This document shows positions 1 to 5,903 of a DNA stretch of 8,205 nucleotides, in pieces (position 1 is the stretch's first letter; the number at the start of each line of letters is the position of its first letter). Made by a program: the position numbers and the translations under genes. The stretch covers positions 1 to 8,205 of the forward strand of contig CALFYA010000359.1 in assembly GCA_937952925.1 (NCBI GenBank), given 5' to 3'. The notes under the pieces were generated by a model. It was not told where the DNA came from and made no database searches. It worked only from the letters and a program-made list of their open reading frames with translations. This DNA comes from an uncultured Moraxellaceae bacterium (GTDB taxonomy: Bacteria > Pseudomonadota > Gammaproteobacteria > Pseudomonadales > Moraxellaceae).

Positions 1-249
1 CATCCGGTCTATGGTGGCGTCACCGCATCCTTAGCCATGCTCGGTGATATCCATTTGGCTGAACCCAAAGCCATGATTGGCTTTGCTGGTAAACGCGTGA
101 TTGAGCAGACCGTGCGTGAAAAGCTCGATGAGCCGTTTCAACGGGCTGAATATCTGCTCGAACATGGCGTAGTCGATCAAATCGTGCATCGACACGCCAT
201 GAAAGACACCATTGAGCGGCTGTTGCGTAAGTTGATGAATTTGCCATGA
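1..249 (+). CDS. accD: Acetyl-CoA carboxylase carboxyltransferase subunit beta, C-terminal fragment
   Basis: The frame is open from base 1 and gives 82 residues before a TGA stop, so the 5' part lies outside the window. The fragment contains GGVTASLAMLGD, AEPKAMIGFAG and RVIEQTVREKL, followed by an FQRAEYLLEHG-like stretch and a terminal KLMNLP. These are hallmark C-terminal blocks of AccD. AccD pairs with AccA in the carboxyltransferase half of cytoplasmic acetyl-CoA carboxylase and transfers CO2 from carboxybiotin to acetyl-CoA to give malonyl-CoA, the first committed step of fatty-acid synthesis. The GG and AG glycines of the crotonase-like fold are present. The N-terminal zinc-ribbon cysteines cannot be seen. 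The stop overlaps the folC start in an ATGA, so folC is probably translated by coupling. The protein ends right after MNLP, without the longer tail that some homologues carry. Confidence 0.96.
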   Translation, partial: HPVYGGVTASLAMLGDIHLAEPKAMIGFAGKRVIEQTVREKLDEPFQRAEYLLEHGVVDQIVHRHAMKDTIERLLRKLMNLP

Positions 250-1544
250 GTGATGCAGGAGTCACCGCACCTGCAACGGGTGCGACGTTGGCGGCTTGGC
301 TGGCGTATTGGACACAAGTACACGTCACTGCAATTGATCTGGGCTTAGACCGTGTCCGCCCTGTGGCTGAACATTTGGGTATCCTGACGCCCAACGCTCA
401 TGTGGTCACCGTGGCGGGCACCAATGGTAAAGGCTCCACCACCACCACGATTGCCAGTATTTATACCGCCGCAGGCTATCGGGTCGGGTTGTATCAATCA
501 CCGCATATCATCAGCTTCAACGAACGTGTACGTCTCAATGGCATTCCTGTCGCAGATGAGCGATTGATTGCGGCGTTTGAGCGCGTCGAAGCCGCGCGTG
601 TGGCCTGTAGTCTGACCTTATCGTTTTTTGAAGCCACCACTTTGGCCGCTTTTGTGATTTTTGCCGAGCAAGCCTGTGAGATTTGGGTGCTTGAAGTAGG
701 CTTGGGTGGTCGCTTGGATGTGGTCAATTTGATTGATCCCGATGTGGCGGTGATCACCAATATTGGCTTGGATCATACCGAGTGGTTGGGCGATACCATC
801 GACAAAATTGCCTTTGAAAAAGCAGGCATTCTGCGCCCCAACATTCCGGTGGTATATGCCGATCCCACCCAGTACCCGCAAGCCATCGCCGATCATGCCG
901 CCAAGCTTGGCTGCACGGTGAAACGGGCAGGGGTGGATTATCTGGTCGAATCCGATGCCACCCATCTGTATTACTCAGCGCCGGCGTGCACTTTGCGCTT
1001 GCCACGTCCTGCGCTTGCGGTGGTCAATGTGGCGGCAGCGATCAGTGCGGTATTGCTCGGTTCGCCGCTCGTCGATCAACACGCGATCAGTAAGGGTATC
1101 CAAACCGCACAGATTGCCGGACGCTTTGAGCAACGCATCTGGCGTGAGCGCCAACTGATTTTGGATGTGGCGCACAATGTGCACGGCATGCAGTTTTTGC
1201 GTGAGCAGTTGGTGGCATGGCGACAACAGCAGACGCAGCAAGGGCGCTTGCATCTGGTGTTTTCCATGCTTGCCGACAAAGATATCGCCGGTGTGGTGGC
1301 TGAGATTTCGGGCATGGTGGATCACTGGCATATTGCCCCGATGCATGTGCCGCGTGCGGCAGGTCTAGATGTCCTACAGAATGTCTTGAGCAATTGTTCA
1401 TATCAAGCGTATGCTGACTTGCCGCAAGCACTGACTGCGGCAGTACAGCACACCACCCCACATGATCTGATCGTGGTGTGTGGCTCTTTTCATGTCCTAG
1501 AAGCAGTCTGGGAGGTTTTGGCAGAAGATGGATCCAAATCTTAA
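246..1544 (+). CDS. folC: Bifunctional folylpolyglutamate synthase / dihydrofolate synthase
   Basis: The 432-residue product has about the usual FolC length (E. coli about 422). FolC adds glutamate to dihydropteroate, giving dihydrofolate, and extends the gamma-glutamate tail of tetrahydrofolates, using ATP in the cytoplasm. The P-loop GTNGKGST lies at residues 58-65. Other Mur-ligase-family motifs follow: SPHI at 85-88, EVGLGGRLD at 150-158, TNIGLDHTEWLG at 171-182, and EKAGI at 191-195, whose lysine is the usual carbamylated residue. In the C-terminal domain, GRFE lies at 292-295, LDVAHN at 306-311 and a CGSFHVLE block near 412-419. No key residue appears to be missing. The ATG sits in the ATGA overlap with accD and has no strong ribosome binding site of its own, which suggests coupled translation. 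The last 17 nt overlap the SPOR gene. The accD-folC-SPOR order is the familiar gammaproteobacterial arrangement. Confidence 0.97.
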   Translation: MSDAGVTAPATGATLAAWLAYWTQVHVTAIDLGLDRVRPVAEHLGILTPNAHVVTVAGTNGKGSTTTTIASIYTAAGYRVGLYQSPHIISFNERVRLNGIPVADERLIAAFERVEAARVACSLTLSFFEATTLAAFVIFAEQACEIWVLEVGLGGRLDVVNLIDPDVAVITNIGLDHTEWLGDTIDKIAFEKAGILRPNIPVVYADPTQYPQAIADHAAKLGCTVKRAGVDYLVESDATHLYYSAPACTLRLPRPALAVVNVAAAISAVLLGSPLVDQHAISKGIQTAQIAGRFEQRIWRERQLILDVAHNVHGMQFLREQLVAWRQQQTQQGRLHLVFSMLADKDIAGVVAEISGMVDHWHIAPMHVPRAAGLDVLQNVLSNCSYQAYADLPQALTAAVQHTTPHDLIVVCGSFHVLEAVWEVLAEDGSKS

Positions 1545-3216
1545 ACAACGCTGGATGGGTGCGGCAGTCTTACTCGGCGGTGGCACACTGCTGGCTGCCT
1601 TGTTGTTTCAAGGAGCGGGGAAGGACGCGCTGCCATTGCCGCAATCGGCTGGAATTTCAGCATCCGGCAATCAATCGAACAATAACGCGGCAAATGGTGT
1701 CGCAAACAACCCGTTTGGCGCTTCCAATCCCGCAGCAACTGACGATAATGCCGCAGGCGAAAGCAACGATGCGATTTACTTGCGTCCACTCACCATGGAT
1801 GTCGAGACCGAACGCAAAATGCTTGAAGAGCAACGCGCGGCTCGCGAAAAGCAAGTGGCTGAGCAAGAAGCCATGACCGCCGAATTTTTGGCCAAGCAGC
1901 AAGCGGCTGAAGCCAACGCTGCACGTCGAGCAGCTGAGGAGCAAGTGGCACGCGCAGCTGCACGTTTGGCGCGTACCGACGCGGCGATTGAATCTTCAGA
2001 TATTGCACCTGAATTGGTCAATCAAGATGTCGAATCTGAACAAGCCAAATTGCAACGGCGTCGGGATGAGCAAGCAGCACTAGAAGCGCGTGCGCGAGAG
2101 CGTGCGGATGCACTCGCTGCAGCGCATCAGACCGCCACGCAAGAAGCTGAACAAGCTCGCTTAAAGGTGGAAGCAGCCAAACATGCACGTCTGACCTTAG
2201 AGCAGCAACGGATTGAGAAAGAAAAAGCACGCTTGCAAGCAGAAGCTGATCGTAAGGCCGAAGAAAAGCGCCAAGCTGATGTGCGTGCCAAAGAGGAAGC
2301 CCTCGCGGCCAAACGTGCAGCCGAAGAACAGGCCAAAGAGCAAGCCCGTTTAGCGCGTGAAGCCAAGCTCCAAGCCGAAGCGGATGCCAAAGAAAAAGCC
2401 AAACTTGAGCGTGAAGCCAAGCTCCAAGCTGAAGCAGACGCCAAAGCACAGGCCAAACGTGAACGTGAAGACAAGCTCAAAGCCGAAGCAGATGCCAAAG
2501 CACAGGCCAAACGTGAACGTGAAGACAAACTCAAAGCAGAAGCTGAGGCTAAGCGACTCGCCAAAGAAGAGCGTGATGCTGAGATCAAAGCCCAAGCAGA
2601 GCGCAAGGCCACTGAAGCTGCCGAGCGTAAAGCAGAAGATAAACGCAAAGCTGAAGAGCGCAAAGCCAAAGAGGCTGAACAAGCCTTGAAGCGTAAGCAA
2701 GATGAAGCGGAAGAAAAAGCACGCCTTGCGGCTGAAAAAGCCAGCAAAGCCAAAGCAGAAGATGCCAAGACGGCTGAACTGCGTGCGCGAGCCGACAAAG
2801 CCAAGCGTGATGCCGAAAAACTAGCGGCTGAGCTGAAAAAGCTGGAGCAAGAGCAAGAAACGGCCAGCCGCAAAGCCACCGAAACCAAAGCAGCGGACGA
2901 TGCCAAAAAGCAGCAAGAATCGCGTAAAAAGCTTGAAGCTGAGCGTGCGCGAGCGTTGTTAGAAGGTGAAGATAAACCGTGGATGGTACAAGTTTCGATG
3001 GCAACCGACCAAGCGACCGCTGATGCCATGGTCGCCAAACTGCGTGCCAAAGGTTACAAAGTGCGCACCAGCCAAACCACCAAAGGCGTGCGGGTCTTGG
3101 TTGGCCCCGAAAAGGGCAAAGCGGCTGCCCAAGCCCTCAAACAACAGCTCTCGGCTGATCCGAGTTTAAGCATCAAAGGAGCATGGGTCTCAAATTGGCA
3201 ACCACCTACATCCTGA
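1528..3216 (+). CDS. SPOR-domain membrane protein with long TolA-like charged helix
   Basis: The 562-residue product has three parts. (1) A short cytoplasmic N-terminus starts MDPNLKQRW, as in DedD-type proteins, followed by one membrane span at about residues 10-28. (2) An Asn/Ala/Ser-rich linker (about 35-80) leads into a very long Ala/Lys/Glu/Arg-rich helical region. A break near 155-168 with Pro161 splits it into about 91-152 and 166-479. (3) A C-terminal SPOR domain spans about 484-562: it starts PWMVQVSMA, contains GYKVR and VLVGP, and ends near WVSNW. SPOR domains bind denuded septal peptidoglycan, so the C-terminus should be periplasmic and the protein probably acts in the envelope at division. 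DedD of E. coli has only about 220 residues; the excess is all helix. GGAGG at 1511-1515 lies 12 nt upstream of the start, rather far. The 17-nt overlap with folC suggests coupling. The overall design resembles TolA with its C-terminal domain exchanged for SPOR. The SPOR call is strong; the role is inferred. Confidence 0.9.
   Translation: MDPNLKQRWMGAAVLLGGGTLLAALLFQGAGKDALPLPQSAGISASGNQSNNNAANGVANNPFGASNPAATDDNAAGESNDAIYLRPLTMDVETERKMLEEQRAAREKQVAEQEAMTAEFLAKQQAAEANAARRAAEEQVARAAARLARTDAAIESSDIAPELVNQDVESEQAKLQRRRDEQAALEARARERADALAAAHQTATQEAEQARLKVEAAKHARLTLEQQRIEKEKARLQAEADRKAEEKRQADVRAKEEALAAKRAAEEQAKEQARLAREAKLQAEADAKEKAKLEREAKLQAEADAKAQAKREREDKLKAEADAKAQAKREREDKLKAEAEAKRLAKEERDAEIKAQAERKATEAAERKAEDKRKAEERKAKEAEQALKRKQDEAEEKARLAAEKASKAKAEDAKTAELRARADKAKRDAEKLAAELKKLEQEQETASRKATETKAADDAKKQQESRKKLEAERARALLEGEDKPWMVQVSMATDQATADAMVAKLRAKGYKVRTSQTTKGVRVLVGPEKGKAAAQALKQQLSADPSLSIKGAWVSNWQPPTS
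2356..2571 (+). repeat. Four tandem 54-bp (18-residue) repeats in the SPOR-protein helix
   Basis: Four in-frame units lie at 2356-2409, 2410-2463, 2464-2517 and 2518-2571 and encode residues 277-348. The encoded units are REAKLQAEADAKEKAKLE, REAKLQAEADAKAQAKRE, REDKLKAEADAKAQAKRE and REDKLKAEAEAKRLAKEE. The middle units are nearly identical at DNA level: the stretch running from the GCCAAAGCACAGG block through the CGTGAACGTGAAGACAA block recurs 54 bp later with a single visible base change. Eighteen residues equal five turns of alpha-helix, so adding or losing a unit keeps the same helix face. More diverged versions of the motif lie on both sides. Confidence 0.9.
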
Positions 3217-3740
3217 TCGCCGCATTGGCGGTTATTGCCGTCATTGTGTTTGCAGGGCGTTCGCGCCCTGTTGATCCGGAACCTGCTCCCGCTGCTGTGC
3301 GTGGTGATGAGCTTGAGGTGTGGCCGTTTGAGCCCATGCCATTTATGACCAATAGCGAAGTGCGCTTCTTTGCTCGCTTACAAGAAGCACTGCCCGAACA
3401 CTTTATTTTTGCCCAAGTCCAATTGTCTCGTTTGGTTCAAGCCACGGATCAGGCCGACCAAAAATTTTGGTTTAATCGCATTTGCCGGATGAGTGCCGAT
3501 TATGTGGTGGTACATCGGGATGCACAGCGTATTTTGGCGGTGATTGAACTGGATGATTGGACACATGACCGACCTGATCGCCGCCGCGCCGATGCCAAAA
3601 AAGACAAAGCCATCCAAAGTGCAGGCTTACCGATGGTGCGTTTTGATGGTCGTAACATGCCAGAGGTGATGCACCTGCGCCGTGAGTTGCTCAAAGCGAT
3701 GCACGATGCTGGCACATGGCAGCAATCAAAAAAGCGTTAA
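3183..3740 (+). CDS. Membrane-anchored DUF2726 protein
   Basis: The 185-residue product begins with a hydrophobic span at about residues 8-24 and a positively charged GRSR after it, then a Pro/Ala linker. The domain at about 55-172 matches DUF2726 as I remember it: MTNSEVRFFARLQEAL, then FAQVQLSRL, FWFNRICRMSADYVVV, IELDDWTHDRPDRRRADAKKD and GLPMVRFD. Asp106 and the Glu122-Leu-Asp-Asp block, followed by basic residues and KKDKAI, resemble a PD-(D/E)XK nuclease-like core. DUF2726 is often described as having that fold, but its biochemical role is not established. The gene overlaps the SPOR gene by 34 nt. AAGGAG at 3176-3181 ends only 1 nt before the ATG, so initiation probably depends on coupling; a TTG at 3195 is a less likely start, 13 nt from that site. 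Topology suggests one N-terminal anchor with a cytoplasmic domain, because the positive residues follow the span. That orientation is inferred. Confidence 0.85.
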   Translation: MGLKLATTYILIAALAVIAVIVFAGRSRPVDPEPAPAAVRGDELEVWPFEPMPFMTNSEVRFFARLQEALPEHFIFAQVQLSRLVQATDQADQKFWFNRICRMSADYVVVHRDAQRILAVIELDDWTHDRPDRRRADAKKDKAIQSAGLPMVRFDGRNMPEVMHLRRELLKAMHDAGTWQQSKKR

Positions 3741-3755
3741 AACCCGACGAACAGA

Positions 3756-3785
3756 TACACAGTTTTGAAAAGATCATGTTTTAAT
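3756..3785 (+). promoter_or_regulatory. Candidate promoter for the small membrane protein gene
   Basis: TACACA at 3756-3761 matches four of six bases of the -35 consensus. An 18-nt spacer separates it from TTTAAT at 3780-3785. The -10 element is preceded by TG in the extended -10 position. Transcription would start near 3792, giving a leader of about 70 nt. This is a consensus match by eye only. Confidence 0.35.
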
Positions 3786-3799
3786 CAGATCGATGATCA

Positions 3800-3821
3800 G
3801 GGAAGTAGGATCATGCTTCCC
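3800..3821 (+). other. Leader hairpin between DUF2726 gene and small membrane protein gene
   Basis: GGGAAGTA at 3800-3807 pairs with TGCTTCCC at 3814-3821. This makes 8 bp including one G-U pair, around the 6-nt loop GGATCA. No T-run follows (the next bases are TTACGC), so it is a poor intrinsic terminator for the upstream operon. It may be a 5' UTR structure of the downstream gene or an mRNA-stabilising end of the upstream one. Confidence 0.45.
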
Positions 3822-3859
3822 TTACGCAAGGTCGCGTGAATTGATCTAAGGAGCATGTG

Positions 3860-4063
3860 ATGGCACAACAATATTCGGCCTCAGAGCCAGTGGCCGCCGA
3901 GCCACAAACCGTCGAAGACTCATTTGAACCGGTGCTGGATCAACAAGAGCAGTGGTATCTGTTGGGTTTTATCATTTGGCTGATTCCCACCATTTTGTTT
4001 CATATCATCTTGTTTGTCGGCAAAAAAGCAGTTGAGTTATTGAGTCATAAAAGCGCCAACTAA
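3860..4063 (+). CDS. Small single-pass membrane protein, family not recognised
   Basis: The 67-residue product has a polar, acidic, Pro/Glu-rich N-terminal tail (about 1-32), one hydrophobic segment at about 33-54 (WYLLGFIIWLIPTILFHI and following residues), and a short basic C-terminus (KK and HK). I do not recognise the family and assign no function. The ATG at 3860 is preferred over the in-frame GTG at 3857, because AAGGAG at 3848-3853 lies 6 nt from the ATG but only 3 nt from the GTG. A good ribosome binding site, its own candidate promoter and a terminator hairpin directly at the stop codon support a real, independently expressed gene. The lysines after the span suggest a cytoplasmic C-terminus and a periplasmic acidic tail, which is inference from charge only. 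Confidence 0.75.
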   Translation: MAQQYSASEPVAAEPQTVEDSFEPVLDQQEQWYLLGFIIWLIPTILFHIILFVGKKAVELLSHKSAN

Positions 4064-4082
4064 GTTGGCGCGATGTGTTTTT
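4053..4082. terminator. Bidirectional intrinsic terminator between convergent genes
   Basis: GCGCCAAC at 4053-4060 and GTTGGCGC at 4064-4071 form a perfect 8-bp stem with a 3-nt loop, TAA. The loop is the stop codon of the small membrane protein gene. On the plus strand five T follow at 4078-4082, after a 6-nt gap. On the minus strand four T follow the stem directly (the complement of AAAA before 4053), 18 bp past the rlmM stop. It should end transcripts from both sides. Confidence 0.8.
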
Positions 4083-4088
4083 GGCTGT

Positions 4089-5129
4089 TTATTTGACCAC
4101 CGCAAATCCGGTTACTTCTTCACGGTCATGATAAAGCTGGCGAAATTCTAAGCGCACGATTTTTTTACCGGCTTTTTCCACTTGATCTTCAATCAGATGG
4201 CGGCAGAAATCGACTTCTTCCAAACGCTTTTTCATCGGCAGTTTCAGGTTAAAGATCGCACGTTCAGCGTCGCCTTCCGCCAACCAGTTACCCATCAAGG
4301 CTGCCACTTTGGCTGGTTTTTCCACCATATCGCAGACCAACCAATGCACACGGCGCTTGGGTCGCCACACAAAACCATCGGCGCGTTCATGCTCGACTTG
4401 ACCGGTTGCCATCAAGGATTCGGCAATCGCCCCGTTGTCAATCGCGGTGACTTGTAGGCCACGTTTGACCAACTGGTACGTCCAGCCACCAGGGCAAGCC
4501 CCCAAATCAACTGCAGTCAGCCCTTCGCGCAGCCATTCGGCTTGCTCGTCTTTGTCCATAAAAAAGTCAAAGGCTTCCGCGAGTTTGAGGGTCGAGCGGC
4601 TTGGTGCGTCACTCGGCATTTTCAGGCGTGGAATGCCCATCGGCCAGCGCAAGGTTTGACCGGCACGGCTGACCCCCACATAGACCGTCACCCCATCGAC
4701 AAATACTAAGTGCACACGGTTGGGTGCATCACGGTTGAGGATGCCTTGTTTGGCAGCCACCGATAGTAGCGGTTTTTGCAGTTTTTCAAACAGTTTGGAC
4801 AGCGCTTTGCCATCGTTGGTATCGACATTATCGAGGAAAATCGCGCCAAATTCGCGGCCTTGTAGCGCGTTGATGAGGGTGTCAATCCGGTTGTTGGGAT
4901 CAAGTTTGAGCGGCTTGGGTTGCAGTAAGCGCATCAACTGGCGGCTAAAGATCAAGTCACGGGTAGCAGGCCATTGTTTGCCCGCACCGAGCCAACGCAC
5001 AAAGCCAGATTGTTTTTCAAAAATCGAATTGCCCATCTCGCTAGCAAAGCTTTCGATTTCACCCGCACACTCGACTTCAAAACCACTGCGACATAGGGCG
5101 AGCACGCCATATTCAGGGATTGCAGACAT
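4089..5129 (-). CDS. rlmM: 23S rRNA (cytidine-2498-2'-O)-methyltransferase RlmM
   Basis: The 346-residue product closely follows E. coli RlmM, which uses SAM to 2'-O-methylate C2498 in the peptidyl-transferase region of 23S rRNA. Numbering from the chosen start, an N-terminal THUMP-type region precedes MGIPRLKMPSDAPSRSTLKL at 164-183. The SAM-binding DLGACPGGWTYQLVKR lies at 208-223, VCDMVEKPAKVAALM at 265-279, FNLKLPMKKR at 293-302 and QLYHDREEVT at 331-340. The K-D-K-E set typical of 2'-O-methyltransferases can be placed at Lys182, Asp267, Lys296 and Glu337 or Glu338. The frame stays open 20 codons further upstream, to 5189. I chose the ATG at 5127-5129 because the protein then starts just before GVLALCRSGFEVEC, matching the family N-terminus. 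The longer start would also lie upstream of the apparent -10 TATAAT. The ribosome binding site is weak (GAGTGGTGG). Confidence 0.95.
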   Translation of the reverse strand: MSAIPEYGVLALCRSGFEVECAGEIESFASEMGNSIFEKQSGFVRWLGAGKQWPATRDLIFSRQLMRLLQPKPLKLDPNNRIDTLINALQGREFGAIFLDNVDTNDGKALSKLFEKLQKPLLSVAAKQGILNRDAPNRVHLVFVDGVTVYVGVSRAGQTLRWPMGIPRLKMPSDAPSRSTLKLAEAFDFFMDKDEQAEWLREGLTAVDLGACPGGWTYQLVKRGLQVTAIDNGAIAESLMATGQVEHERADGFVWRPKRRVHWLVCDMVEKPAKVAALMGNWLAEGDAERAIFNLKLPMKKRLEEVDFCRHLIEDQVEKAGKKIVRLEFRQLYHDREEVTGFAVVK

Positions 5130-5142
5130 ACCACCACTCAAC

Positions 5143-5246
5143 GCGCCAAAATAGGCGCTGATTATAGTGGTAAAAGTGTAAGACGGCACTCGTCAATGTA
5201 ACGGCTTTGCTATAGTCGAGTCACAACAAACAACCACGGAGTGATT
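5143..5246. promoter_or_regulatory. Divergent promoter region between rlmM and the PH-domain gene
   Basis: On the minus strand a perfect TATAAT lies at 5161-5166. A start near 5154 would give rlmM a leader of about 25 nt, but the -35 region is poor. On the plus strand TATAGT at 5211-5216 is preceded by TGC, an extended -10, again without a good -35. A small inverted repeat (GCGCC at 5143-5147, GGCGC at 5154-5158) lies between the rlmM start codon and its -10. For the plus gene, GGAG at 5238-5241 is 5 nt from the ATG at 5247. The assignments are by eye. Confidence 0.4.
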
Positions 5247-5861
5247 ATGTTTAAAAAGCTGGCAGCCGACCTGACAGGGATGAGTGATATTGGGCAAATT
5301 ATTGATCCCAATGATTTTAATAAAACCGACGCCGATGACTATGTGATGCACGAAGATGGCGAGCGCATCATCTTCTTGATCAAAACCAAAGCCGATGAAT
5401 ATTGTTTTACCAATCAAGCGTTTTTGCATTTGGATGGCGCAAGCGCGGTCAGCTCCAAACGGTTGCTCCATCGTAAACCCTACTATCGCTTCATGTTTAA
5501 AAACGTGACCATCGAAACGGCGGGGCGGATGGATTTGGATGCCGAAATCAAATTTAGCTTGGGCGATCAAGCCTATTCGATTGATGTGGATAAGCAACAG
5601 ATTGAATTACTCAAAGATTTGTACAAAGCACTGTTTACCATCAGTGAAATGCAGCATGAGTCGCGAGTGCGCCAAGAGTATTCGGACAAAGCCTTGCAAG
5701 CGGCGTTGACGGTGCTGTCCAACACGCGCCAAACTGCCGATAACCTGCCAGACACCTTGATGGGACTGTCGATCAAAGCCTATACATGGCTAGAAGGCCA
5801 GCGCCAAGAGTTGGTGCGTCGTGATTACGGCGATGTGTTTGATCGGTATTTGCAGCACTAA
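5247..5861 (+). CDS. PH-domain protein of the YvbH type
   Basis: The 204-residue soluble product starts MFKKLAADLTGMSDIGQII and contains DADDYVMHEDGERIIFLIKTKADEY (in two adjoining blocks at about 28-52), FTNQAFLHLDGASAVSSKRLL (about 54-74) and DLDAEIKFSLG (96-106). These resemble the bacterial pleckstrin-homology family typified by B. subtilis YvbH, which has a similar length. The PH-like beta domain covers about 1-125, and a helical YvbH-extension-like region covers about 130-200. The molecular role of this family is unknown; the C-terminal part is thought to drive oligomerisation. There is no signal peptide or membrane span, so it is probably cytoplasmic. I preferred the ATG at 5247 to the in-frame GTG at 5241 because the GTG overlaps the GGAG ribosome binding site. 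The gene is monocistronic, divergent from rlmM and convergent with ybiB. Its patchy distribution, as I recall it, would fit horizontal spread, but composition here is not obviously unusual. Confidence 0.82.
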   Translation: MFKKLAADLTGMSDIGQIIDPNDFNKTDADDYVMHEDGERIIFLIKTKADEYCFTNQAFLHLDGASAVSSKRLLHRKPYYRFMFKNVTIETAGRMDLDAEIKFSLGDQAYSIDVDKQQIELLKDLYKALFTISEMQHESRVRQEYSDKALQAALTVLSNTRQTADNLPDTLMGLSIKAYTWLEGQRQELVRRDYGDVFDRYLQH

Positions 5862-5867
5862 GACGAG

Positions 5868-5888
5868 CGGGTACGCCAAGCGTACCCG
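5868..5888. terminator. Hairpin between convergent PH-domain and ybiB genes
   Basis: CGGGTACGC at 5868-5876 pairs perfectly with GCGTACCCG at 5880-5888 around the loop CAA, giving a 9-bp stem 7 nt past the PH-gene stop and 15 bp past the ybiB stop on the other strand. Neither side has a proper T-run (plus side ATGTGTTG, minus side CTCGTCTTAG). It may therefore end transcripts weakly or protect 3' ends rather than act as a textbook intrinsic terminator. Confidence 0.65.
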
Positions 5889-5903
5889 ATGTGTTGTCAT
5901 AGA

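Noticed and set aside
2356..2571. Regular repeats considered as a CRISPR array
   Set aside because: The units are directly adjacent without spacers, are in frame and encode a continuous helix.
2357..2689. Plus-strand frame of 110 Lys/Pro/Ser-rich codons inside the SPOR gene
   Set aside because: This is a frameshifted reading of the same repeats, without a ribosome binding site or a plausible protein composition.
2127..3050. Long minus-strand open frame (307 codons), Ser/Ala/Arg-rich, opposite the SPOR gene
   Set aside because: It is the antisense reading of the Lys/Glu/Ala repeat region: low-complexity codons rarely give stops on the other strand. It has no recognisable domain and lies wholly inside a convincing gene.
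3772..3846. Cluster of five GATC sites in 75 bp before the small membrane protein gene
   Set aside because: GATC is also frequent in the surrounding coding sequence, there are no DnaA-box-like neighbours, and nothing links it to replication or Dam control.
5130..5189. N-terminal extension of RlmM by 20 residues
   Set aside because: It does not match the family N-terminus and would begin upstream of the apparent -10 TATAAT for this gene.
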